Source of the DNA: Paenibacillus anaericanus
GTDB lineage: Bacteria; Bacillota; Bacilli; Paenibacillales; Paenibacillaceae
Assembly (NCBI RefSeq): GCF_003994475.1
Contig: NZ_RZNY01000002.1
Location: forward strand, 298,536-362,535
Length of the DNA: 64,000 nt
Direction: 5' to 3'
Shown: positions 1 to 7,537 of the stretch, piece after piece
How the letters are laid out: the number at the start of each line of letters is the position of its first letter
Numbering within the stretch: position 1 is the first letter of the stretch
The notes under the pieces: generated by a model
The model's input: only the letters and a program-made list of their open reading frames with translations
Told to the model about the DNA's origin: nothing
The model's database searches: none
Position numbers and translations under genes: made by a program

Positions 1-246
1 AAGCTAATGCTTGCTGAGGAATCAATGGACTCTACAATGCCTTGGCAACTAGGTAATAGTTCATCTTTATGTATTCAGTCTCAAGACAAAATCGTTATTA
101 AAAATCTCTACGACTCACTTATACAACATGAAAGAGTCACCATATTAGTACCTTATGAAGCCAATGTTTTTAGTCCAGGATATGCCATTGTCCGAGATCC
201 ATTTGGAGTAATTATTCAACTTTGTGTAACCGTACATGAATTTTAA
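1..246 (+). CDS. VOC (glyoxalase/PhnB-like) family protein, C-terminal part
   Basis: This is the last 81 or so residues of a protein whose reading frame is open to the left edge, so the true start lies outside the window. The visible part ends with the motif DPFGVIIQLCV, typical of the last strand of a PhnB/VOC-type metal-binding fold (compare D-x-FG-x-x-W-x-L). Proteins of this fold include glyoxalases, dioxygenases and drug-binding resistance proteins, so the substrate cannot be named. The in-frame ATG at 7 is probably an internal methionine, since half of the fold would otherwise be missing. A terminator follows directly. Another complete PhnB-like gene lies at 53.6 kb. Family confidence is moderate and function is unknown. 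Confidence 0.6.
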   Translation, partial: KLMLAEESMDSTMPWQLGNSSSLCIQSQDKIVIKNLYDSLIQHERVTILVPYEANVFSPGYAIVRDPFGVIIQLCVTVHEF

Positions 247-298
247 TTACTGTTAGCAAGAGATTTCAGAGTATTAAAGTGAATTTGATGTTACAGAA

Positions 299-327
299 GC
301 CCAAACATTCTTGTTTGGGCTTTTTTA
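299..327 (+). terminator. Rho-independent terminator after the VOC gene
   Basis: An 8-bp perfect stem (GCCCAAAC, 299-306, with GTTTGGGC, 313-320) and a 6-nt loop are followed by TTTTTTA. It ends transcription of the leading partial gene. Confidence 0.85.
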
Positions 328-339
328 GGGTTCAATCTA

Positions 340-532
340 AAAATCAGTGTTTGACAAAGACGAATACAACAGTGGAGTTTTGGAGGAATGTGAACAAGCG
401 AAGCGTTCACCTTTAAAGGAGGATTTCTACCCTATAATGTCCAATTCAAGAAATCCTCCTTTAACAGTGATGGCAACATCCTCCAAAACGTAACGCTGCT
501 TCCCACTATAGGGTCAAACAACCGCTGATTTT
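340..532. repeat. Nested palindromic intergenic element
   Basis: No gene is visible between 247 and 631. Instead there is a set of nested inverted repeats. The outer arms are AAAATCAG (340-347) with CTGATTTT (525-532), and GTTTGAC (349-355) with GTCAAAC (513-519). Inside them GTTTTGGAGGA pairs with TCCTCCAAAAC, a 15-16-bp arm around TTTAAAGGAGGATTTCT pairs with its complement, and a small GTGAAC/GTTCAC hairpin is present. The whole would fold into one long branched cruciform. It has no open frame, so it is best read as a non-autonomous intergenic repeat of the MITE or REP kind. A related-looking element sits at 3.85-4.0 kb. Confidence 0.6.
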
Positions 533-631
533 AGTTTTGAGCCTTTTTTTGTTCGCGTAGTAAGTCTATTCAAAAAATAATCTACATAAACTTAGTAGGC
601 ACAAATAATTGTATAGAAGGAGCTAATTTAT

Positions 632-802
632 ATGTCAAAAAATCATAGAGGAAAAGCACTAAGTAAATTACCTTCCAGAGGAAGAGGAACATGCCCTGTT
701 TGTAAAACAAAGCGCATCAAACTACTATATACACTTCTAACGGAAAATGGCACTAAACTGACGGTATGCAAGAGATGTCAACATAAAACAGTGAGTGTTT
801 GA
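632..802 (+). CDS. Small zinc-ribbon protein (56 aa)
   Basis: A short gene of 57 codons starts at an ATG preceded by a good Shine-Dalgarno sequence (AGAAGGAG, about 10 nt upstream). It is closed by TGA just before a terminator. The product begins MSKNHRGKAL and carries two CxxC pairs, CPVC near residue 22 and CKRC near residue 46, separated by a hydrophobic stretch. This forms a treble-clef or zinc-ribbon pattern, and the rest is strongly basic. Small basic zinc-ribbon proteins of this size are common in Bacillales and are usually uncharacterised. A nucleic-acid or ribosome-associated role is possible but is inference only. It forms its own transcription unit. Confidence 0.75.
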   Translation: MSKNHRGKALSKLPSRGRGTCPVCKTKRIKLLYTLLTENGTKLTVCKRCQHKTVSV

Positions 803-810
803 ATTCACGA

Positions 811-840
811 CGCCCGAACAATTTTGTTTGGGCGTTTTTA
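811..840. terminator. Terminator after the small zinc-ribbon gene
   Basis: A 9-bp stem (811-819 with 826-834, one G-T pair) is followed by TTTTTA on the plus strand. It lies between the convergent zinc-ribbon and MATE genes. Confidence 0.85.
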
Positions 841-870
841 TTTTAGTTAAATGGCTGGTATGCCTGCATT

Positions 871-2247
871 TCATCCTTCTGCTACTTCTATCTCTGGCGC
901 AACATTAAGTCTTTTCCGCAACAAGTAGATGAGCACACTACCGACCGTTAAGGCCATGAAATCTGCAATAACTAAGGACCATATTACACCATGGAACTGA
1001 AAATAATGCTTCATTACAAACAATGTTGGAATGAGGATACTTCCCTGTGCAACAGCCATAGCGAGCGCAGCTATGCCCTGTCCCGTAGCCTGAAAGATAC
1101 CACTGATTAAGAAGGTGAATCCCGTCAAGAATAATGAGAAGACGGTTACTTTTAGAATGAAACTACCGATCGCGATCAACTCAGGATCAATCGTAAACAT
1201 CCCGACGAAATGATTTGATATGGAGAACAAGATCGTGCTACTCAACGCAGCGATGACAATAATAACAGCTGAAGTGAACAGAATAATTTGTTTCATACGT
1301 TTCTTATTTGAGGTAAAACAATAAGCAATCACGGGGACAACACCCTCACTTAGTCCCATAATGATAAAATCGGGAATTTGCATAAGCCGAGAAGATATTC
1401 CATAAGCAGCTACAGATGTATCTCCATAAATGGCGAGAAAATGGTTAAAGAATAACGCGGTTATGGACATAAACACACTGAGTAAAAAGACTGGAATACC
1501 GACGCCTAGGATGTTACGAATCATAACCAAAGTTACCCGACATGCCTTCCAAGACAACGTTAAAAATGTGCTTTTACGATGAATGAACTGCATATAATAC
1601 AGGGCAGCTACGAGGTTAGAAATAATAGTGGCGGCGGCAATTCCTTTCATCCCCCAATCAAGCCCAAAAATAAAGATCGCATCCAATAGGATATTCATAA
1701 TCACACTTAATATCATGCCATACATAGATACTTTCGCTGCCCCTTCGGATCTAACGGTTTGTTCCAGCGCGAAATTTATCATAATAATAGGTGCTCCGAT
1801 GAGCAGAATGGTTACATAATCCTTTGTATAGAGAAAGGAGGTCGCACTAGCACCTAATCCATTTACGATGGTACTAATAAACGGAATACTAACCAGACAT
1901 ATAACGATGCCTAAGAGGAGAGTACCATAGAAGGAAAAAGCAGAAACTTGCTTCACACTTTTATAATCCTTCTCCCCTAAAAGCCGAGATATATAAGTCC
2001 CCCCACCTACACCGATCAGATTACCAAATGACATAAGGATCCCAATAATCGGAAAGGCGAGCGTGATCGCCGTTAACATCTCAGAGTTATGCAGAAACCC
2101 GATGAAATACGCATTTATCAGGGAATAGATGACACTTGCTGACATCCCTAAAATCATGGGAATACTAAAATGAGCAATTGTTTTGTGAATAGGAGCTTTT
2201 TCAAAATAATAAATATTTTCGTTTGATTCAGTCATGGCCTGTTCCAT
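871..2247 (-). CDS. MATE family multidrug exporter (MepA-like)
   Basis: An integral membrane protein of about 458 residues with twelve predicted hydrophobic segments and the N-terminal pattern KAPIHKTIAHFSIPMILG, typical of the MepA branch of MATE cation/drug antiporters. Members export cationic drugs in exchange for Na+ or H+. The longest frame begins at 2265, but that ATG has no ribosome binding site. The ATG at 2247 follows AGTAGGG and is preferred, though this is not certain. The neighbouring MarR gene upstream on the same strand and shared palindromic operators (GTTAGATATCTAAC) strongly suggest drug- or stress-induced derepression. The family is secure and the substrate is unknown. Confidence 0.88.
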   Translation of the reverse strand: MEQAMTESNENIYYFEKAPIHKTIAHFSIPMILGMSASVIYSLINAYFIGFLHNSEMLTAITLAFPIIGILMSFGNLIGVGGGTYISRLLGEKDYKSVKQVSAFSFYGTLLLGIVICLVSIPFISTIVNGLGASATSFLYTKDYVTILLIGAPIIMINFALEQTVRSEGAAKVSMYGMILSVIMNILLDAIFIFGLDWGMKGIAAATIISNLVAALYYMQFIHRKSTFLTLSWKACRVTLVMIRNILGVGIPVFLLSVFMSITALFFNHFLAIYGDTSVAAYGISSRLMQIPDFIIMGLSEGVVPVIAYCFTSNKKRMKQIILFTSAVIIVIAALSSTILFSISNHFVGMFTIDPELIAIGSFILKVTVFSLFLTGFTFLISGIFQATGQGIAALAMAVAQGSILIPTLFVMKHYFQFHGVIWSLVIADFMALTVGSVLIYLLRKRLNVAPEIEVAEG

Positions 2248-2291
2248 GTTTATCCCTACTTTCAAAAATAAATTGTTGCTAAGCTTTATTA

Positions 2292-2327
2292 ATTAGACTT
2301 CTAACTAAATTATGTTAGATATCTAAC
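2292..2327. promoter_or_regulatory. Two MarR-type operator palindromes before the MATE gene
   Basis: ATTAGACTTCTAACT (2292-2306) and the perfect 14-bp palindrome GTTAGATATCTAAC (2314-2327) lie directly upstream of the exporter start. The same palindrome recurs at 2490-2503, and a near copy covers the marR promoter. The spacing and repetition make these the likely binding sites of the neighbouring MarR protein. Confidence 0.75.
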
Positions 2328-2489
2328 TTATTTCACAAGAATACATGTTGATCGTCATCCACTCCTCATATCAGTTTCCAATACCCTCCTTTTCCTTCGT
2401 GCATCTACAATATAATCGCTCTTTATAAACTGAATTTAAACTGGATATCAACTTTTCTTGAAAGGAATCTCCGGATCGTTCGACATATA

Positions 2490-2503
2490 GTTAGATATCT
2501 AAC
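2490..2503. promoter_or_regulatory. MarR-type operator palindrome (third copy)
   Basis: A perfect palindrome GTTAGATATCTAAC, identical to the copy at 2314-2327, lies in the 280-bp gap between marR and the exporter. The gap has no open frame and probably holds a separate promoter for the exporter. Confidence 0.72.
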
Positions 2504-2527
2504 TAAATATCGAAATAGATGAGTTTA

Positions 2528-2971
2528 TTACATTAAATTTGTTTGTTCATCAAGATTTAAATTGACCGTTTTGAGCAGCGCAAATAACTTTTCCTGGTCT
2601 TCATCGCTTAATCCCTTCATCATAACGTTCTCCATTTGAGCGAAGAAAGTATCAAAATCTTCGATAAGAACTCTCCCTTTTTCTTGCAGGCTAATAATTT
2701 TTCTGCGCTCATCCTTCACATCGGTCTTTCGCTCAATAAACCCATTCTTCTCCAGATTATATACGATACTACTGATGGAAGAACCTTTACGATTAAATGC
2801 TCGTTCTAGATCCTTCTGCGAAACACCCTTCTCTTCATGATGGTGCACATATTCAAGCAGTTTAGCTTGTTCGAACGTCAAACCATATGCCTCTAGCTTT
2901 CTATCTGCATAGTTCTTTGTTTTATGACCAATGGCACGCACCTGATACTGCAGAGTATTTTCCATATCCAT
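2528..2971 (-). CDS. MarR family transcriptional regulator
   Basis: A 147-residue winged-helix regulator. The recognition region lies near residues 45-80 (QKDLERAFNRKGSSISSIVYNLEKNGFIERK). The wing motif DVKDERRKIISL (D-x-R-R), diagnostic of MarR proteins, follows near residues 81-92. The longest frame starts at a TTG (2977) that abuts the Shine-Dalgarno GAGG with no spacer. The ATG at 2971 has a 6-nt spacer and is chosen. The gene precedes the MATE exporter on the same strand, and a copy of the local palindrome covers its own +1 region. It is therefore very likely an autorepressor that also represses the exporter. Confidence 0.9.
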   Translation of the reverse strand: MDMENTLQYQVRAIGHKTKNYADRKLEAYGLTFEQAKLLEYVHHHEEKGVSQKDLERAFNRKGSSISSIVYNLEKNGFIERKTDVKDERRKIISLQEKGRVLIEDFDTFFAQMENVMMKGLSDEDQEKLFALLKTVNLNLDEQTNLM

Positions 2972-2987
2972 CAGCAACCTCGCAATC

Positions 2988-3032
2988 GTTAGATTTCTAA
3001 CTAATAATAAGTGATGTTAATTTCCATGTCAA
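2988..3032 (-). promoter_or_regulatory. marR promoter with overlapping operator
   Basis: On the minus strand a -35 box TTGACA (3027-3032) and a -10 box TATTAT (3004-3009) are separated by exactly 17 bp. The palindrome GTTAGATTTCTAAC (2988-3001) begins just after the -10 box, where a bound repressor would block initiation. This supports autoregulation. Confidence 0.8.
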
Positions 3033-3141
3033 CTTGATTCATACTTTCTAATTCAATTCTTTAATTCACCTTTAATCACCTATGTTATAGAGATATAATC
3101 AATCTAGGTACATAGTTTGAACTTAAAAGGAGATTAACACT

Positions 3142-3474
3142 TTGGAAAAATTGGTACATGGAACAAAGAGATCTTGTTACGCAGTCATTTTTTCAAGTCA
3201 ACGTACTTCAGGGGACCAAGGTTATAGCACAATGGCTGACAAAATGGATAAACTTGCATCCCAGCAACCCGGCTTTTTAGGAGTAGAAAGTGTAAGGGAT
3301 GATTCAGGATCTGGCATTACCATTTCCTATTGGGATAGCTTAGAGGCAATAAGTAACTGGAAGAAGAATCAATCGCACCTGGTTGCTCAAGAGAAAGGCA
3401 AACAAGAATGGTACGAAAATTACTCCGTCAAGATCTGTAAGGTCGAAAGAGAATATTCTTCGAGCGGGCAATAA
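3142..3474 (+). CDS. ABM-fold (antibiotic biosynthesis monooxygenase-like) protein
   Basis: A 110-residue single-domain protein with the signature of the small dimeric alpha/beta ABM fold: a first strand CYAVIFSSQ, a helix YSTMADKMDKLASQQPGFLGVESVRD, then TISYWDSLEAISNWKKNQSH. The fold covers quinol monooxygenases, heme-degrading enzymes and proteins of unknown function. The start is a TTG at 3142, supported by AAAAGGAG about 9 nt upstream. The only nearby ATG is out of frame. The gene stands alone, with a terminator right after it. The reaction cannot be predicted. Confidence 0.75.
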   Translation: MEKLVHGTKRSCYAVIFSSQRTSGDQGYSTMADKMDKLASQQPGFLGVESVRDDSGSGITISYWDSLEAISNWKKNQSHLVAQEKGKQEWYENYSVKICKVEREYSSSGQ

Positions 3475-3481
3475 TAGTTTC

Positions 3482-3504
3482 TCCCCCTTTGCGGGGGATT
3501 TTTC
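3482..3504 (+). terminator. Terminator after the ABM-fold gene
   Basis: TCCCCC (3482-3487) pairs with GGGGGA (3493-3498) around a 5-nt loop and is followed by TTTTTC. Confidence 0.8.
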
Positions 3505-3528
3505 ATTGTAATATTCTTTATTGAGATT

Positions 3529-3768
3529 CTACTTGCTATTAATCGTAAAACCTCGTACTTTCATCCATTTCCCAGCAACAAATTCATCGATCGTCCCCGT
3601 CTTAGATCTCAGACAAAACCGATGCTGTGTCCCTCTATCAAACCCCGTCGCTTCAAAAATCAAGTCATCACCGATTTGTTCCTTAAAATAAACCTGTTTC
3701 AATCCCAATCTATTTATCATCTCAAGTTTTATATTCTCAATTAATGTGCGTGAATAAATTTTAGCCAT
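3529..3768 (-). CDS. Conserved-looking hypothetical protein (79 aa)
   Basis: The open frame extends to 3810, but a perfect AGGAGG lies 7 nt before the ATG at 3768, so the protein begins MAKIYSRTLIENIKLEM. It is a small, charged, soluble protein rich in beta-prone segments (QVYFKEQIGDDLIFEATGF). It has no signal peptide, transmembrane helix or cysteine cluster, and I do not recognise the family. It stands alone between a terminator and an intergenic palindrome. Confidence 0.6.
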   Translation of the reverse strand: MAKIYSRTLIENIKLEMINRLGLKQVYFKEQIGDDLIFEATGFDRGTQHRFCLRSKTGTIDEFVAGKWMKVRGFTINSK

Positions 3769-3849
3769 ATGTGTTCCTCCTAGTAGTAGTTGAAATATTG
3801 AATTATTCATTAATCATTATGGCTTAGCACCAAAGTCAATGATTGAAAA

Positions 3850-4040
3850 AATGTATAGTGTAGATCGATGACCGCTACGCGGACGGATTATCCTTACGAT
3901 CGCTGTTGCCTCCAAATTTGTTTGATTATATAGCTATAGTGGTATAAATTTGGAGGCAAAGCATATGCTTCCGAAGTAGCTTTCCTCTGGAAAGCTTTTA
4001 GCCGAACGCTCCGCTTCTTCAGGACAATTCCGCCCTCTCC
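3850..4040. repeat. Palindromic intergenic element
   Basis: No gene is visible between 3811 and 4082. A 12-bp perfect inverted repeat, GCCTCCAAATTT (3908-3919) with AAATTTGGAGGC (3946-3957), encloses an AT-rich 26-nt loop. It is followed by an 8-bp hairpin AGCTTTCC/GGAAAGCT (3978-3996). The arms share the GGAGG-plus-AAA character of the element at 340-532. It is probably another member of a dispersed intergenic repeat family. Confidence 0.55.
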
Positions 4041-4082
4041 GCTCTGATCTGCCTTTGCAAGCACTGATTATGGTTTATAGCC

Positions 4083-4820
4083 TTATTTATGATCCGAAAT
4101 TTCTTCCTCATTCTTCTTCACAAAATAAGTCTTATAATCTCCCTCTTCACTGATCTCTAAGCAGTTTAATTTATAACCAAACACACAGCCACCATCAATG
4201 CCTATTTTGTCTCCGATTGGACTAAACCAAACATCTGCCGACTCATGAAGATTAACTGCGGGAGTATGACCGAATACAACTTTCTTATCTAATTTGGTTG
4301 CATGATTAAAGAATGAATCTCTTATCCAAATAAAATCGCGTAATGATTGACTTTCTTTCCAATTCTCATGTTCTGGATTAATTCCAGCATGCACAAAAAT
4401 ATGACGATCCGTTTCATAATACAGAGGTAACGATTTCAGAAATTCTAGATGATGGGGATAATTATTCTTAATAAATTCTTTTCCTTCTATATATAAGTCC
4501 CTTCCAGAGCTTTCATCGGAAAGATCTAGATTACTATAACTCTCAACGGTTTGAAAAGCCCCATTTCTTATCCACCGTGCATCATCTTCTTCATTTTCCT
4601 TGTCAAGTGCATCCACCATCATCTGATCATGATTGCCTCTAAGAGCGATGACACCCCACTCTTCTACTAACGATTTCACTTGCTTTACTACATCTTTGCT
4701 CTTTAAACCTCTATCAACATAATCCCCTACTAATATAAGTTTATCTTGCTCGGGCTTATAATCCACATTTTTTAGCAATGCATTAAACTCATCATAACAG
4801 CCATGTATGTCGCTAATCAC
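4083..4820 (-). CDS. PPP-type metallophosphoesterase
   Basis: A 245-residue protein with the three metal-site motifs of the PPP family: DIHG near the N-terminus, GDYVDRG near residue 32 and RGNHD near residue 61, with downstream histidines in FVHAGINP and VFGHTP. Relatives are bacterial Ser/Thr or diadenosine tetraphosphate phosphatases (lambda-phosphatase/PrpE type). The longest frame with a standard start uses GTG at 4820. This lacks the first residues of the opening beta strand and lies 19 nt from the Shine-Dalgarno. A perfect TAGGAGGG sits 6 nt before an in-frame ATC at 4832, which would give the canonical MRTLVISDIHG. The true start is therefore probably 4832. Confidence 0.85.
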   Translation of the reverse strand: MISDIHGCYDEFNALLKNVDYKPEQDKLILVGDYVDRGLKSKDVVKQVKSLVEEWGVIALRGNHDQMMVDALDKENEEDDARWIRNGAFQTVESYSNLDLSDESSGRDLYIEGKEFIKNNYPHHLEFLKSLPLYYETDRHIFVHAGINPEHENWKESQSLRDFIWIRDSFFNHATKLDKKVVFGHTPAVNLHESADVWFSPIGDKIGIDGGCVFGYKLNCLEISEEGDYKTYFVKKNEEEISDHK

Positions 4821-4951
4821 TAAAGTTCTGATTATAATCCCTCCTACCCATGACCAAGATCAATATTCCAATCTTAATAGATTTATAATACTTATTTGTA
4901 AGGTTGCTGTACACAACTTTTACATTACGTGATTTCGTTAATAAGACTGAA

Positions 4952-4983
4952 AAAGGTAACCCCGATTGGTAAGAGTTACCTTT
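4952..4983 (-). terminator. Terminator after the TetR/membrane-protein operon
   Basis: AAAGGTAAC (4952-4960) pairs with GTTACCTTT (4975-4983). Read on the minus strand the stem is followed by a T-rich run. Confidence 0.65.
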
Positions 4984-5031
4984 GTATGCTGATTAACCTT
5001 CGAGTCAGTGTGGCATTACGTCTGTCTCAAT

Positions 5032-5643
5032 TCAAACTGAAGCCTCTTCTTTCAGCCGATAAAAGTGTATAGCAGACAAAATCATAATCGGTATAAAATA
5101 AAGGCACCAAAATTGTAGCGCAATAATTCCCGAGTTGTCATCCCCACCTGCTTTGAAAATATTAAGCATTGGCATGAGCACACAAATTGGAAAAAACACA
5201 CCGTGAATTAACATCATTGCTTTCATGATACGATCCTTCTTATTGACCACCTTTATTGTAAGCCCGATCAAAAATGTCGATAAGCCCATCAACCCATACC
5301 CCATGATGTCAAACCCGAATAACCAGCTACCAGATGTGAACGAAATTGCATCCAGGACAACATGATCAGCTGTTGCATAAGCCACCGTAGTTAGCTGAGT
5401 ATAGTAAACCAAATTTGTAAAAACAGAATAAATCACGGCGATGGCCACTCCTCCGAAAGCAAGAGCTCTTCTATCCTTTGTCGCATAACTGGCGTATGAA
5501 CAGCATGTCAGAACATAGGCCCAGCTCAAAATGAGGCAAGTACTGTAGTTCAATAGATCATTTTTTAAGAAGAGCCCAATCAGAAATAGGATGATACATA
5601 GTGCAGCTACAGCAGATGAATATAGCCCTAGTTTTCTATTCAT
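5032..5643 (-). CDS. Integral membrane protein of unknown function
   Basis: A very hydrophobic protein of about 203 residues with six likely transmembrane helices (first IILFLIGLFL; later VAIAVIYSVF, LMGLSTFLIGL and others) and a short charged tail. No family signature is recognised. The longer frame from 5661 would start on top of the Shine-Dalgarno. The ATG at 5643 is preferred because it overlaps the stop codon of the upstream TetR gene (AATGAATAG, 8-nt overlap), implying translational coupling. The membrane protein is thus the probable target and partner of that regulator, perhaps a small transporter or a drug-response protein. Confidence 0.72.
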   Translation of the reverse strand: MNRKLGLYSSAVAALCIILFLIGLFLKNDLLNYSTCLILSWAYVLTCCSYASYATKDRRALAFGGVAIAVIYSVFTNLVYYTQLTTVAYATADHVVLDAISFTSGSWLFGFDIMGYGLMGLSTFLIGLTIKVVNKKDRIMKAMMLIHGVFFPICVLMPMLNIFKAGGDDNSGIIALQFWCLYFIPIMILSAIHFYRLKEEASV

Positions 5644-6229
5644 TTGTATCACCACTCCCAAATAGTTTGTCCACCATCAGATCAATAAACGAATCACGTT
5701 GCTCTTTCATGTTGAAATCATACCCACAAATCTCTGTAGTCATGTCTTTCCTCAAAAAAGCAGACTGAAGTACTGATGTTAGAGCAAATGCCGAAAATTT
5801 ATCACTCTTTCTGAGAACACCATCACTATTTACTATGACTGCAGTAAGACCTTTTATCGTCTTCATTGTATTGTCATTTACAGCGGGACGAGCTTGATCG
5901 GCCAAAATTGAAATTCTGGACAATGCTTGATTTCCCATTAAGAAATCCGCTACCATTTTCACCACACTTTTCAAGCGTTCGTTAGTATTTAAGTTTGAAT
6001 TCAGCTGGGGTCTGAAGTTGTCTGTTACATCATCAATAATTTTCTGTACACACACTTCAACCAGGTTATCTTTGGTCTGAAAGTGGTAGTTAATTAACCC
6101 AACACCAACACCGGCCTTTTCTGCGATCATCCTTGTAGTGATTTCATCCATATTTCCGTTACTCTGCATGATCAAATCTGTGGTGGCTCTAATAATCGCT
6201 TGCTTAGCCTCGTCAGACTTCTTAATCAC
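5636..6229 (-). CDS. TetR family transcriptional regulator
   Basis: The N-terminal helix-turn-helix is clear (ITTRMIAEKAGVGVGLINYHF, followed by TKDNLVEVC). The remaining helical domain should bind a ligand and dimerise. Length is about 197 residues, normal for the family. The GTG at 6229 lies 5 nt after GGGAGGGG, so it is preferred to the longer frame that runs through the Shine-Dalgarno. The gene overlaps the downstream membrane-protein gene. Its own promoter contains a perfect 6-3-6 palindrome just after the -10 box, so autorepression is likely. Confidence 0.88.
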   Translation of the reverse strand: MIKKSDEAKQAIIRATTDLIMQSNGNMDEITTRMIAEKAGVGVGLINYHFQTKDNLVEVCVQKIIDDVTDNFRPQLNSNLNTNERLKSVVKMVADFLMGNQALSRISILADQARPAVNDNTMKTIKGLTAVIVNSDGVLRKSDKFSAFALTSVLQSAFLRKDMTTEICGYDFNMKEQRDSFIDLMVDKLFGSGDTNE

Positions 6230-6242
6230 AAACCCCTCCCAC

Positions 6243-6305
6243 AAACTGAATGACGTTCTGAACGATGTTCAGTTTTATTATGTACTGTATCACCAATGAG
6301 GTCAA
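6243..6305 (-). promoter_or_regulatory. tetR promoter and operator
   Basis: On the minus strand TTGACC (6300-6305) and CATAAT (6277-6282) are 17 bp apart. Immediately downstream lies CTGAACGATGTTCAG (6258-6272, arms CTGAAC/GTTCAG), embedded in a longer inverted repeat AAACTGAA/TTCAGTTT (6243-6275). This is the expected geometry for a self-regulating TetR repressor. Confidence 0.8.
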
Positions 6306-6360
6306 TACAAAATTTTACATTCCTTCTTTGTAACCTCATCAGCTACACATGGTTAATAGA

Positions 6361-6399
6361 GAAAAAGCAACTCACCCCTCTGACGAGGAACGAGTTGCT
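6361..6399 (-). terminator. Terminator after the crystallin-like gene
   Basis: AGCAACTC (6366-6373) pairs with GAGTTGCT (6392-6399), with further inner CCTC/GAGG pairing. Read on the minus strand the stem ends in TTTTTC. Confidence 0.8.
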
Positions 6400-6493
6400 A
6401 TTTTAGTTGTTCATTCGATCCTACCATCTCAGATTACATATTCCACAATACTGAGACTTAAATAACTATCTCCATGGCACCTTCTAGCAAGCA

Positions 6494-6868
6494 TTATTGT
6501 CTTATGACGAGGATGTCCCGTGGCGGTCTACCACTGCTTTGAATTTGGGAAATTTCATTATTCGTAAGATTGCGGCCTACCAAAATGAACGAAGATGTGA
6601 CATTGTTGAAGTTAAAATTACTCAAGTTCGCCACGCTTTGGCTCCCACGGAATACACGGAATGTTCCCTGAAAGTTAATTCCCGAAAAAAGTACTAGCGT
6701 TACTTCAGAGCTTTGAACCACATTTCTGAGTCGGAAACTCGAGAGAACGTTGTTAAACCGAAACGCTCCCAGATCACGAACCGCAACTCCTCCACGTCTA
6801 AAAATGATTCTTCGAACTGAAAAATTGTTGCCGGACCAAAGTGTAAGACGTACATCACTGTTTGCCAA
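6494..6868 (-). CDS. Beta/gamma-crystallin-like Ca2+-binding protein
   Basis: A 124-residue protein built from two repeats of about 45 residues. Each has an aromatic/Gly strand pair (LTLWSGNNFS; LVLFSGINFQG) and ends with the motif NNVLSS or NNVTSS. This matches the N/D-N/D-x-x-S/T-S calcium-binding signature of beta/gamma-crystallin Greek-key motifs, so the protein is probably a single two-motif domain. There is no signal peptide, so it should be cytosolic unless secreted by a non-classical route. The TTG at 6868 lies 8 nt after AAAGGAG and is a better start than the GTG at 6877, which overlaps it. Function in bacteria is unclear; Ca2+ binding and stress or spore roles are suggested for the family. 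Confidence 0.75.
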   Translation of the reverse strand: MANSDVRLTLWSGNNFSVRRIIFRRGGVAVRDLGAFRFNNVLSSFRLRNVVQSSEVTLVLFSGINFQGTFRVFRGSQSVANLSNFNFNNVTSSFILVGRNLTNNEISQIQSSGRPPRDILVIRQ

Positions 6869-7087
6869 ATATATCACTCCTTTTCAAAGGTTGATATAGT
6901 TTATTACTAAATTCAAAGAATGGAATCCGACAAATCCACCCGTATAATAGTCTTTTTTTTAGGAACTCGCTTACTAGATAAAGAACATAAAAAAAGCCGA
7001 ATAATCCTTACTTTCAAAGAATATCAAATGAGTAGTACCAAAAGTAAATTGAACATTAGGGTGATATTACAATCAGGAGGGAAAACG

Positions 7088-7516
7088 ATGGCTAACTTGT
7101 TTAGCGGCTTGATGGGAAATTATTCAGAAGTGTCCATTCCCGAATTAAAGAGCCACTACGGGGCTTATCTTATGCCCGATGAACAAATTCACATGGGCTT
7201 CAAACTGATCCGCGACGCGTTCATAATTACGGATGACAGATTAATTCTAATTGACCACCAAGGAGTTACTGGGAAAAAGACTCGTGTTGCATCAATCCAC
7301 CTTAACTCGATTTATGAGGTTGCTATGGAAACGGGAGGCACCGGCTTCGATGATTGTGAAGTCACCCTTCACTACATTACCTCACCCTATCACAAGAGCA
7401 ACAATTTACAGACTGCTGCCTACAAGTTTGAATTCGGGAAGAAATTCAATGTACAGCCACTATATTCGGCATTGCTCAGTATTGCCAATGAGAATCTCAA
7501 ACGCCTGAACTCCTAA
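7088..7516 (+). CDS. Bacterial PH-domain protein (YvbH-like)
   Basis: The frame is open from 6920, but TCAGGAGGG precedes the ATG at 7088 by about 6 nt, giving a 142-residue protein beginning MANLFSGLMGN. The pattern FKLIRDAFIITDDRLILIDHQGVTGKKTRVASIHLNSI is characteristic of the small bacterial pleckstrin-homology domain family (PF08000, YvbH type): strands of a half barrel followed by a C-terminal helix. The domain fills the protein, and ligands are unknown. The gene stands alone and ends at a terminator. The family call is firm and the role is unknown. Confidence 0.82.
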   Translation: MANLFSGLMGNYSEVSIPELKSHYGAYLMPDEQIHMGFKLIRDAFIITDDRLILIDHQGVTGKKTRVASIHLNSIYEVAMETGGTGFDDCEVTLHYITSPYHKSNNLQTAAYKFEFGKKFNVQPLYSALLSIANENLKRLNS

Positions 7517-7537
7517 TCTTAATAGCTATCCAGACAT

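Noticed and set aside
6497-6697. Plus-strand open frame opposite the crystallin-like gene
   Set aside because: It has no ribosome binding site and lies entirely antisense to a gene with clear repeats and motifs.
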